This document shows positions 1 to 7,634 of a stretch of 64,000 nt of DNA, piece after piece. The stretch is taken from the NCBI GenBank assembly GCA_023953905.1, contig JAMLJA010000008.1, positions 1-64,000 on the forward strand, given 5' to 3'. Both the position numbers and the translations under genes were made by a program. Source of the stretch: Rhizobiaceae bacterium (lineage in GTDB: Bacteria > Pseudomonadota > Alphaproteobacteria > Rhizobiales > Rhizobiaceae). Positions within the stretch are counted from its first letter, which is position 1; each line of letters opens with the position of its first letter. The notes below the pieces were generated by a model. The model did not search any database, was not told the DNA's origin, and saw only the letters and a program-made list of their open reading frames with translations.

Positions 1-1
1 G

Positions 2-691
2 CTGCTGGCGCAGGTCGAGAAGCACCTCGCCGACAACCCCTCCGACCTGCGCGGCTGGTCGGTCGTCGCGCCGGTCTATCTGCGGCTCGGCCGGTTCGAT
101 CAGGCGGCCGCAGCCTATCGCAGCATCATCCGCCTCGGCGGCTCGACGCCCGACGCCCAAGCGGGGCTTGGCGAAGCGCTGGTCGGCGCCGGAGACGGTC
201 TCGTCACCGAGGAGGCGCGGAAGGCTTTCGAGGCCGCCCTCGAGCAGGATCCGGGCTCCATCCGGGCGCGCTTCTTCCTCGCCATCGCCGCCGAGCAGGA
301 CGGCGCGCGAGAGGACGCGGCGAAGCGCTGGCGGGCGCTGCTGGAGGACCCCGCCGATCCCGACGGCGGCTGGCGCGAGGTGGCGCGGAACCGCCTCGCC
401 GCGCTGGGCGCGCCGGGCCCTGACGCCGACGCCGTGCGCGCGGCCGAGGACATGTCCGCCGCCGACCGCGACGCGATGATCCGCGGCATGGTCGAGGGGC
501 TTGCCGCGCGGCTGGAAAAGAATCCGGATGATCTCGACGGCTGGATGCGTCTTGTCAGGGCCTATACGGTTCTCGGGGAGGCCGAGGCCGCCCGCGCCGC
601 CCTCGGCAAGGCGCGAAACGCCTTCGCCGGAGACGCCGGGGCAGGCGAGCGCCTCGACGGCCTGGCGCGCGAACTCGGGATCGACTCGTGA
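2..691 (+). CDS. ccmI: Cytochrome c biogenesis protein CcmI, C-terminal part (5' end outside window)
   Basis: The reading frame is open from the first bases of the window and ends at TGA 689-691, giving about 229 residues without a start. It is helix-rich, with repeated TPR-like units (alternating Ala/Leu/Arg helices such as [20 protein letters not shown] near the start and [20 protein letters not shown] near residue 180). This matches the periplasmic apocytochrome-chaperone part of CcmI (CycH in rhizobia), which presents apocytochrome c to the CcmF/CcmH heme lyase. ccmE follows after 16 bases and ccmF and ccmH come next, the usual cycHJKL order. The N-terminal membrane segments lie upstream of the window. 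Third codon positions are almost all G or C, unlike the genes beyond about 1460. Confidence 0.9.
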   Translation: MLAQVEKHLADNPSDLRGWSVVAPVYLRLGRFDQAAAAYRSIIRLGGSTPDAQAGLGEALVGAGDGLVTEEARKAFEAALEQDPGSIRARFFLAIAAEQDGAREDAAKRWRALLEDPADPDGGWREVARNRLAALGAPGPDADAVRAAEDMSAADRDAMIRGMVEGLAARLEKNPDDLDGWMRLVRAYTVLGEAEAARAALGKARNAFAGDAGAGERLDGLARELGIDS

Positions 692-707
692 GGAATATGG
701 ACGGCCA

Positions 708-1157
708 ATGACACGCAAGCAGAGAAGGCTGACGATCATCGGCGCCGCCGGCGTCGTCCTCGCCATCGCCGCGGGGCTGGTGCTCTACGCCTTCAACGAC
801 ACCATCGTGTTCTTCAAGACGCCGACCGACCTCGCCGAGCAGCCGGTGGCGCCCGGCACCCGCCTGCGGCTAGGCGGCCTGGTCAAGGAAGGCAGCGTGG
901 CGCGCGACGGCGGCACCCATGTCGCCTTCGTCATCACCGACACCGAGCACGATACGCCGGTGACCTATGACGGCATCCTGCCGGACCTGTTCCGCGAGGG
1001 GCAGGGCGTCGTCGCCGAGGGCGCGGTGGGCGCCGACGGCGTCTTCACCGCCGACACCGTGCTCGCCAAGCACGACGAGACCTACATGCCGCGCGAGGTC
1101 GCCGACGCGCTGAAGGAGAAAGGCGTCTGGCAGGGCGAGGAGAAGGCGACGCAATGA
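708..1157 (+). CDS. ccmE: Periplasmic heme chaperone CcmE
   Basis: 149 residues. It begins with an uncleaved N-terminal membrane anchor (residues about 8-29) followed by the small beta-barrel OB domain. The covalent heme-binding histidine is His122 in the motif KHDETYMP, the equivalent of the family's HDENY signature; a Tyr four residues later is typical. CcmE receives heme from CcmABCD and hands it to CcmF for attachment to c-type cytochromes. The ATG at 708 was chosen because it starts just before the membrane anchor; the longer open frame upstream overlaps ccmI out of frame. The gene lies 16 bases after ccmI and 16 bases before ccmF, so it is surely in one operon. GC content is very high here. 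Confidence 0.95.
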   Translation: MTRKQRRLTIIGAAGVVLAIAAGLVLYAFNDTIVFFKTPTDLAEQPVAPGTRLRLGGLVKEGSVARDGGTHVAFVITDTEHDTPVTYDGILPDLFREGQGVVAEGAVGADGVFTADTVLAKHDETYMPREVADALKEKGVWQGEEKATQ

Positions 1158-1173
1158 GCGGGGTCCGCACCTG

Positions 1174-3165
1174 ATGTTCGCCGAGCTGGGGCACTTCTCG
1201 CTGATCCTGGCGCTGGTCATCAGCCTCGCGCTGGCGACGCTGCCGCATGTCGGCGCGCGCCGCGGCGACGCCCGCCTGATGGCGCTGGCGCCGGCCGCCG
1301 CCTGGGTCGCCTTCGCGCTCATCGGCCTCGCCTTCGCCTGCCTCGTCGCCTCCTATCTGCGGTCCGACTTCTCGGTCGCCAACGTCTACGAGAACTCCCA
1401 TTCGGCGAAGCCGCTGATCTACAAGATCACCGGCACCTGGGGAAACCACGAAGGCTCCATGTTGCTTTGGGTCCTTATCCTGACGCTGTTTGGAGCATTG
1501 GTGTCGATATTCGGCGCAAACCTGCCTGCTACGCTCCGCGCCAATGTGCTTGCGGTTCAAGGCTGGGTTGGAACCGCATTCTTCCTCTTTATTCTCATTA
1601 CGTCGAACCCTTTCACACGTCTCAATCCCGCACCGATCGAAGGGCAGGACCTTAATCCCATCCTTCAGGACATTGGTCTGGCCGTGCATCCGCCGCTTCT
1701 TTACCTGGGCTATGTCGGGTTCTCGGTGTGCTTTTCCTTTGCGGTCGCCGCGCTGATCGACGGACGCATCGATGCCGCTTGGGCGCGCTGGGTGCGGCCA
1801 TGGACATTGGCTGCCTGGCTGTTCCTGACCGGCGGCATCGCCATGGGTTCCTATTGGGCCTATTACGAACTGGGCTGGGGCGGCTTCTGGTTCTGGGATC
1901 CCGTGGAGAACGCGTCCTTCATGCCGTGGCTTGCAGGAACAGCGTTGCTTCACTCGGCAATCGTCATGGAAAAACGGGCGGCGCTGAAGATCTGGACCCT
2001 GCTCCTCGCGATCCTGACCTTCTCGCTGTCACTGCTAGGCACCTTTCTCGTTCGGTCGGGGGTGCTTACATCGGTTCATGCTTTCGCGACCGATCCGGGT
2101 CGCGGCATTTTCATCCTGTGTATCCTCGTATTCTTCATAGGCGGTTCGCTCGCCCTTTTCGCGTTCCGCGCTTCCAGGCTGACCGCTGGCGGACTTTTTC
2201 ATCCTGTGTCGCGAGAGGGCGCGCTCGTTCTGAACAACCTCTTTCTGACGACGGCGACCGCGACCGTGTTTGTCGGAACGCTCTATCCGTTAATGGTGGA
2301 AGCGGTCGGTGGCGACAAGATTTCCGTGGGCGAGCCGTTCTTCAATCTGACATTCGGGCCTCTGATGATCCCGCTTCTGTGCATGGTGCCATTCGGTCCG
2401 TTGCTGGCGTGGAAACGAGGTGACATCATCGCCGTGTCCCAAAGGTTGATGGCGGCCTTCGGCGGGGCGCTGGCAGTGGTTCTGGTCGTCTATCTGTTCA
2501 AAGATGGTGCGTCCGTGCTTGCAGCCCTGGGATGTGGGCTCGCTGCCTGGCTTATTCTGGGGGCGCTGACGGATCTGTGGCTCAAGTCAGGCTTTGGAAA
2601 CCTGCCTCCTTCGCAAGCTCTAAGGCGTCTCGTCGGTCTGCCGAAGTCGATGTTTGGCACAGCCGCCGCCCATCTCGGCCTCGGACTGACCTTGCTGGGA
2701 ATTGTCGGAACGATCTCGTTTCAGCAGGAGCGAATCGTAGAAATCAAGCCAGGCGAGACCGTCGAGATCGCGGGCTATACTTTGCTGTTTGAGGGGCTGC
2801 GTCCCTTTAAGGGTCCTAACTTCGATGAGGAACAGGGCACGTTTCGCATTCGCAGCAGTGGCGGCTCCGAGATCGGGTCCGTCGTTTCAGCCAAGCGATT
2901 CTATCCTGCGCGGCGAATGCCCACCACAGAGGCCGGCATCCGCACCATGGGGTTCAGCCAGCTCTATGTTTCTTTGGGTGACCAGACCGAGACTGGTGGC
3001 ATTGTTGCCCGCATCTGGTGGAAGCCGCTGGTTACCCTCATCTGGCTCGGCGGCCTTGTCATGATGGCCGGTGGCGCAATTTCATTGTTTGACCGGAGGC
3101 TTCGGGTCGGTGCGCCTGCGCGGCGCAAGTCCGCGCTCAGGCCTCAATCGGATCCCGCCTCGTGA
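1174..3165 (+). CDS. ccmF: Heme lyase subunit CcmF (CycK)
   Basis: 663 residues, full length for the family, with about 14-15 hydrophobic segments. The conserved tryptophan-rich WWD region is visible ([20 protein letters not shown]), as is the early signature [14 protein letters not shown]. CcmF is the integral-membrane core that, with CcmH and CcmI, attaches heme to CxxCH motifs on the periplasmic side. Its stop codon overlaps the ccmH start (TGATG). The first roughly 270 bases of the gene continue the extremely GC-rich style of ccmI and ccmE, while the rest is much less GC-biased. The switch lies in or next to the conserved [10 protein letters not shown] codons (about 1430-1460), which suggests recombination or an assembly join, although the protein itself reads intact across it. 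Confidence 0.95.
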   Translation: MFAELGHFSLILALVISLALATLPHVGARRGDARLMALAPAAAWVAFALIGLAFACLVASYLRSDFSVANVYENSHSAKPLIYKITGTWGNHEGSMLLWVLILTLFGALVSIFGANLPATLRANVLAVQGWVGTAFFLFILITSNPFTRLNPAPIEGQDLNPILQDIGLAVHPPLLYLGYVGFSVCFSFAVAALIDGRIDAAWARWVRPWTLAAWLFLTGGIAMGSYWAYYELGWGGFWFWDPVENASFMPWLAGTALLHSAIVMEKRAALKIWTLLLAILTFSLSLLGTFLVRSGVLTSVHAFATDPGRGIFILCILVFFIGGSLALFAFRASRLTAGGLFHPVSREGALVLNNLFLTTATATVFVGTLYPLMVEAVGGDKISVGEPFFNLTFGPLMIPLLCMVPFGPLLAWKRGDIIAVSQRLMAAFGGALAVVLVVYLFKDGASVLAALGCGLAAWLILGALTDLWLKSGFGNLPPSQALRRLVGLPKSMFGTAAAHLGLGLTLLGIVGTISFQQERIVEIKPGETVEIAGYTLLFEGLRPFKGPNFDEEQGTFRIRSSGGSEIGSVVSAKRFYPARRMPTTEAGIRTMGFSQLYVSLGDQTETGGIVARIWWKPLVTLIWLGGLVMMAGGAISLFDRRLRVGAPARRKSALRPQSDPAS

Positions 3166-3623
3166 TGCGGCACGTGGCGATCGCACTTGCCACGTGGCTG
3201 GCGTTGCTGACGCCCGCATGGGCAGTCCTCCCGGACGAGGTTCTTGCAGATCCAGCACTCGAAACGCGCGCCAGGAATCTGTCGCATGAATTGCGCTGCA
3301 TGGTCTGCCAGAACCAGTCTATCGACGATTCCAATGCGGATCTCGCCCGGGACCTTCGGGTATTGGTGCGCGAGCGATTGCAGGCGGGCGATTCCGATCG
3401 TCAGGTGATTGATTATGTCGTCGCCCGCTATGGGGAGTTCGTGCTGCTGAAGCCGCGTTTCAGCGCGCGCAATGCACTGCTCTGGGGTACACCCATATTG
3501 CTGCTTTTGATCGGCGGGGCGTTTATTTTTGTACGCGCTCGACAGGGCACGAGCAACGAGCCGCGTCTGTCGGACGACGAACAGGCGGCGATGGAGCGAT
3601 TGTTGACCAAGATGGACAAGTGA
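3165..3623 (+). CDS. ccmH: Cytochrome c biogenesis thioredoxin-like protein CcmH (CycL)
   Basis: 152 residues from ATG 3165, which overlaps the ccmF stop by one base; a GTG one codon earlier is an alternative start. It has a cleavable signal sequence (about residues 1-21) and the redox motif LRCMVCQNQ, with Cys45 and Cys48 in the family's conserved RCxxCQNQ context. A C-terminal membrane anchor lies near residues 105-125 and a short acidic tail follows. CcmH reduces the apocytochrome cysteines before heme ligation by CcmF. It is the last gene of the ccm operon; a leader containing an inverted repeat separates it from degP. Confidence 0.95.
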   Translation: MRHVAIALATWLALLTPAWAVLPDEVLADPALETRARNLSHELRCMVCQNQSIDDSNADLARDLRVLVRERLQAGDSDRQVIDYVVARYGEFVLLKPRFSARNALLWGTPILLLLIGGAFIFVRARQGTSNEPRLSDDEQAAMERLLTKMDK

Positions 3624-3641
3624 CGCCGCGTACCGTCGGCT

Positions 3642-3689
3642 GGCACATTACAAAAGTTTCATCTTGCGGAAATGGCTACGTAATGTGCC
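3642..3689 (+). promoter_or_regulatory. Perfect 10-bp inverted repeat upstream of degP
   Basis: GGCACATTAC (3642-3651) and its exact reverse complement GTAATGTGCC (3680-3689) are separated by 28 bases in the 134-base gap between ccmH and degP. The spacer is AT-richer than its surroundings. Arms this far apart fit a pair of regulator half-sites or a long-loop stem. A second, smaller dyad (GGATGCG 3712-3718 / CGCATCC 3731-3737) lies between it and the degP start. Which regulator would bind is not known. Confidence 0.45.
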
Positions 3690-3757
3690 GTTTTCTATTT
3701 CTTTCTCTGAAGGATGCGTTTCCCCCTTGCCGCATCCGGTTTCAGAGGACGAATACA

Positions 3758-5275
3758 ATGACTACTCCATCCAAGATTTCATCTCGCACGCGCTCCCGCT
3801 TGCTGGCCGCTGCCGCTTCGGTGGCGATTGCCGGCTCGATCGGACTTGGCGCCGCGGTGTCCGGTACAGTCCCCGTTTTCGCTGAAGCAGTTCGCGTTGA
3901 GGCGCCTCAGGCCCCAGGCTTTGCAGACGTCGTTTCAAAAGTTTCGCCCGCGGTCGTCAGCGTTCGCGTGAAGGCCAAGATCGAAGCCGCCTCCGACGAC
4001 GGTTCGCAGATGTTCGGCGGCAATGGCCTTGAAAACCTTCCGCGCGATCATCCCCTTTATCGCTTTTTCCGCGACTTCCGTGGCGATCAGGACCGCAAGT
4101 CGCCCCGCTTTGGACGTCGCGACCAGGAGCCGCGTGTGACCGCACAGGGCTCTGGCTTCTTCATTTCTGAAGATGGCTATCTCGTCACCAACAACCACGT
4201 TGTCGAGAATGGCGTGGCCTTTACCGTCCTGATGGACGACGGTCGCGAACTCGACGCCAAGCTGATTGGCACCGATCCGCGCACCGATCTTGCGGTGCTG
4301 AAGGTCGATGGCGATAAGAAGTTCACCTATGTCTCATTTGCGGACGACTCAAAGGTGCGCGTCGGCGACTGGGTGGTCGCGGTTGGCAATCCGTTCGGTT
4401 TGGGCGGCACTGTCACGGCAGGTATCGTCTCGGCGCGCGGCCGCGATATCGGTGCAGGTCCCTATGACGACTTCATTCAGATCGACGCGGCCGTCAATCG
4501 CGGTAACTCTGGCGGTCCCGCCTTCAATCTGAATGGCGAAGTGGTCGGCATCAATACCGCCATCTTCTCGCCTTCCGGCGGCAATGTCGGCATTGCATTC
4601 GCTATCCCGGCTTCGACCGCCCAGGAGGTCGTCAACGACCTGATCAAGGATGGCTCCGTATCTCGCGGCTGGCTTGGTGTGGAAATACAGCCTGTCACAA
4701 AGGACATTGCCGACTCCCTTGGTCTCAGCAACGAGAAGGGTGCGCTGGTTTCAAACGCTCAGGACGATGGCCCTGGCAAGAAGGCCGGAATCAAGGCTGG
4801 CGACATCATCACCACGGTTGATGGCAAGGAAGTCTCATCTCCTCGCGAGCTCGCCCGTCTCATCGGCGCAATGCAGCCCGGAAAGGCTGTCGACGTGCAA
4901 TTGTGGCGCAACGGCAAGTCCGAGACGGTCAAGCTGACACTGGGTGAGCTTCCCGGTGGAGATAAGCAGGCCTCTGCAACGCAGTCTGGCCCGATTGAAC
5001 CCGGTTCTCTGGATGACATGGGTCTGACGGTTACCCGCGCCGACGATGGCAAGGGGCTGGTCGTCACCGATGTCGATCCCGGCAGCGATGCTGCAGACCG
5101 TGGCATCCAGGCGGGAGACGTCATCACGGCCATCAATTCGATGGAAGTGAATGGCTCGCAAGATGTCGAGAAGGCGCTCTCCGATGCAGCAAAGTCTGGC
5201 CGCAACGCCGTGCTCTTCCAGATCAGCCGCAATGACAGCAATCGCTTCGTAGCGTTGCCCTTGCAACAGGGCTGA
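3758..5275 (+). CDS. degP: Periplasmic serine protease DegP/HtrA (Do family)
   Basis: 505 residues from ATG 3758; an in-frame upstream extension was rejected because 3758 begins a normal signal sequence (charged start, hydrophobic residues about 15-42). The trypsin-like domain carries His147 (NNHVVEN), Asp177 (DPRTDLAVL) and Ser251 (GNSGGP), a complete catalytic triad. Two PDZ domains follow (about 290-380 and 410-500). DegP degrades or chaperones misfolded envelope proteins. The linker between the start of the mature protein and the His loop is rich in charged residues (LA-loop region). The gene follows ccm and precedes a two-component pair, an order known in rhizobia. The leader holds an inverted repeat, so stress-dependent control is plausible. 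Confidence 0.95.
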   Translation: MTTPSKISSRTRSRLLAAAASVAIAGSIGLGAAVSGTVPVFAEAVRVEAPQAPGFADVVSKVSPAVVSVRVKAKIEAASDDGSQMFGGNGLENLPRDHPLYRFFRDFRGDQDRKSPRFGRRDQEPRVTAQGSGFFISEDGYLVTNNHVVENGVAFTVLMDDGRELDAKLIGTDPRTDLAVLKVDGDKKFTYVSFADDSKVRVGDWVVAVGNPFGLGGTVTAGIVSARGRDIGAGPYDDFIQIDAAVNRGNSGGPAFNLNGEVVGINTAIFSPSGGNVGIAFAIPASTAQEVVNDLIKDGSVSRGWLGVEIQPVTKDIADSLGLSNEKGALVSNAQDDGPGKKAGIKAGDIITTVDGKEVSSPRELARLIGAMQPGKAVDVQLWRNGKSETVKLTLGELPGGDKQASATQSGPIEPGSLDDMGLTVTRADDGKGLVVTDVDPGSDAADRGIQAGDVITAINSMEVNGSQDVEKALSDAAKSGRNAVLFQISRNDSNRFVALPLQQG

Positions 5276-5377
5276 TCATCGACCCAGCCATCCTCCTTCG
5301 CGGCCTAACACCCCCGGGTCGCGATGGGGGAAGGGCGGGGGAAGGCCGGGATAACGTATCAGGTCCGTTCCGGCCTC

Positions 5378-5410
5378 GCGGCAGTGGCCCCCCCGAATCG
5401 CCGCTGCCGC
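5378..5410 (+). other. GC-rich hairpin between degP and the response regulator
   Basis: GCGGCAGTGGC (5378-5388) pairs with GCCGCTGCCGC (5400-5410) over 11 positions with a single G-U, around an 11-base loop. No T tract follows, so it is a weak or factor-dependent terminator candidate for degP, or a structure in the 5' region of the next gene. Confidence 0.4.
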
Positions 5411-5439
5411 ACCTGAATGGAGTGCGGCCATGAACACAA

Positions 5440-5471
5440 TTGTGAGACTGGGCGAGGATTTGTCGTATAAT
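5440..5471 (+). promoter_or_regulatory. Candidate promoter with consensus -10 box
   Basis: TATAAT, a perfect sigma-70 -10 hexamer, lies at 5466-5471. Transcription would start about six to seven bases later, at or beside the ATG at 5478. A poor -35 (TTGTGA, 5440-5445) sits 20 bases upstream, longer than ideal. If functional, the transcript for the response regulator would be leaderless. Confidence 0.35.
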
Positions 5472-5477
5472 CCGGCG

Positions 5478-6152
5478 ATGAAGATTCTCGTTATAGAGGA
5501 CGATCGGGAGGCCGCCGACTATCTGCGAAAGGCTCTCGATGAATCCGGACACAACGCCCACATCGCCTCTGACGGCGAGGCGGGTCTGCATATGGCCGAA
5601 ACCGGCGACTACGATGTCGTCATCGTCGATCGCATGCTGCCTCGACGTGATGGACTTTCCGTCATCTCCGAACTGCGCGCCCGGGGCAATCGCACCTCCG
5701 TTTTGATTCTCTCGGCGCTGGGTGAGGTTGACGATCGTGTCACAGGTCTGCGTGCCGGTGGCGACGACTACCTGACAAAACCCTATGCGATGTCAGAGCT
5801 TCTGGCGCGCATTGAAGTGCTCAACCGCCGAGGCGGCGCGAGAGATGCGGAAACGCTCTATCGGTGTGGCGATCTCGAACTTGATCGACTGTCCCATACA
5901 GTGAAGCGGGCCGGCAAGGAGATCGTTCTCCAGCCGAGAGAGTTTCGTCTTCTGGAATATCTGATGCGCCATGCCGGTCAGGTGGTCACTCGGACCATGC
6001 TGCTGGAAAATGTCTGGGACTACCATTTCGATCCCCAGACCAATGTCATCGACGTGCATGTCTCGCGCCTACGCGGGAAAATAGAGAAGGGTTTTGACGG
6101 GCCGGTTCTCCATACGGTCCGCGGTGCCGGCTATATGCTGAAGGCGGCATGA
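5478..6152 (+). CDS. OmpR/PhoB-family response regulator
   Basis: 224 residues from ATG 5478, where the protein begins with the canonical MKILVIEDD receiver start. The phospho-acceptor is Asp51 (VIVDRMLPRRDGL) and the conserved Lys is in YLTKPYAMSEL. A winged-helix DNA-binding domain occupies the C-terminal half (about 128-222, ending VRGAGYMLKAA). An in-frame ATG at 5430 has a better ribosome site (GGAG 5419-5422) and would add 16 residues not typical of the family, so the true start is uncertain. The sensor kinase gene follows after 34 bases and is the evident partner. Its place between degP and glnE is a recurring rhizobial arrangement; the stimulus is unknown. Confidence 0.9.
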   Translation: MKILVIEDDREAADYLRKALDESGHNAHIASDGEAGLHMAETGDYDVVIVDRMLPRRDGLSVISELRARGNRTSVLILSALGEVDDRVTGLRAGGDDYLTKPYAMSELLARIEVLNRRGGARDAETLYRCGDLELDRLSHTVKRAGKEIVLQPREFRLLEYLMRHAGQVVTRTMLLENVWDYHFDPQTNVIDVHVSRLRGKIEKGFDGPVLHTVRGAGYMLKAA

Positions 6153-6186
6153 TGAACGGCGATTCTGCCGGCGGCGCCGGATAGAC

Positions 6187-7629
6187 ATGGCCTTCGTTCT
6201 TCCATCCGTTTTGAGGACCACGGCTGCCCGTCTTTCAGCGCTCTATTTGCTTCTCTTTGGCGTCTGCGCGGTCGTACTCGTCTTTTACATGACGTCGCTG
6301 TCCGTCAGCCTGCTGACGACGCAGACCATGGAAACCATCAATGAGGAGGCTGCAAGCCTCGGACGTGCCTATCAGCGGGGCGGCATTCCGCTTCTGGTGC
6401 GCATGGTCGGCCAGCGTTCCCGGCAGCCTGGCGCAAATCTCTATCTGATTGCGGATTCCCACGGACGTATCCTTGCCGGCAACGTGGAAAACCTGCAACC
6501 CGGCGTTCTTGAAACCAATGGCTGGACAGAGGTTCCTTTTCGCTACGAACGCTATGGCGAGGGCGCGGAGCGCACCCAGTCACAGAGCGAGACACTTCCC
6601 GACGCTCGCTCGGAATCATTAGCCTCGCACGATGCGATTGCGCTGGTACTGCGCCTTCCCAACGAGATGATCATCATGGTCGGTCGCGACCTCGGCGAGC
6701 CCCAGCGCTTTCGCGATGTCGTGAGACAATCGCTGATGATTGCGCTCGGCATGATGGCGCTCGGCGGAATCCTGATCTGGTTTCTGGTTGGCCGACGCGC
6801 ATTGATCCGCATTGACAATATCTCGAAGGCCGGACGGCGGATCATGGGAGGCGATCTGAGCGGGCGACTTCCGGTAACCGGTGCGGGCGACGAGTTCGAC
6901 AGGCTCTCGGAAAACCTCAATGCGATGCTTGCTCGGATCGCCAGCCTCAATGAAGGGCTAAGGCAGGTTTCAGACAATATCGCCCACGATCTCAAGACGC
7001 CGCTCACCCGCCTTCGAAACCGGGCGGAGGGTGCGATAGCGGCGAATGCCGACCCGCAGGAGTATCGCGAGGCGCTGGAGCAGACGATCCGCGAGTCTGA
7101 CCAACTGATCAAAACCTTTAACGCGATATTGATGATTTCGCGGCTCGAAGCCGGATACTCCTCCGAGCAGGTTGTGGAGGTGGACATGACTGCCACGGTC
7201 CAGGACGTGATTGAGCTCTATGAGCCGCTCTCCGAGGAAATGGATGTCTCGCTCGACGTATCCCTCGAAAAGGGGATTGCCATACAGGGCAACCGCGAAC
7301 TCATCGCGCAGGCTCTGTCCAACGTCATCGACAACGCCATCAAATATGCCACTCTGGATGGAAAATCGTCCCGGGTTCGCGTGAAACTCCAGCAAGGCGA
7401 TGGCAACGTCCGGCTTTCTGTTAGCGATGACGGCCCCGGTATTCCTGAAGCCACTGACCGGGAACGGGTGACCGAGCGTTTCGTGCGACTGGAAAAGAGC
7501 CGGTCTCAGCCGGGCTCCGGCCTTGGGCTCAGTCTCGCCAAGGCTGTCATGAAGTTTCACAATGGAACACTTGACCTTTTGCCGGAGAATCCCGGATTGA
7601 CGGTGCTGATGACGTTTCCCGGGAGGTAA
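6187..7629 (+). CDS. Membrane sensor histidine kinase partner of the OmpR-type regulator
   Basis: 480 residues. There are two membrane segments (about residues 13-35 and 185-205) flanking a periplasmic sensor region of roughly 150 residues, then a HAMP linker. The dimerisation/phosphorylation box has His267 (NIAHDLKTPLTRLR). The HATPase_c domain shows the N box (NVIDNAIKYA) and G boxes (DDGPGIPE, GSGLGLSLAKAV). It probably phosphorylates the regulator encoded just upstream. The glnE gene begins six bases after its stop, so all three may share a transcript. Nothing in the sensor region identifies the ligand. Confidence 0.92.
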   Translation: MAFVLPSVLRTTAARLSALYLLLFGVCAVVLVFYMTSLSVSLLTTQTMETINEEAASLGRAYQRGGIPLLVRMVGQRSRQPGANLYLIADSHGRILAGNVENLQPGVLETNGWTEVPFRYERYGEGAERTQSQSETLPDARSESLASHDAIALVLRLPNEMIIMVGRDLGEPQRFRDVVRQSLMIALGMMALGGILIWFLVGRRALIRIDNISKAGRRIMGGDLSGRLPVTGAGDEFDRLSENLNAMLARIASLNEGLRQVSDNIAHDLKTPLTRLRNRAEGAIAANADPQEYREALEQTIRESDQLIKTFNAILMISRLEAGYSSEQVVEVDMTATVQDVIELYEPLSEEMDVSLDVSLEKGIAIQGNRELIAQALSNVIDNAIKYATLDGKSSRVRVKLQQGDGNVRLSVSDDGPGIPEATDRERVTERFVRLEKSRSQPGSGLGLSLAKAVMKFHNGTLDLLPENPGLTVLMTFPGR

Positions 7630-7634
7630 AGCGG

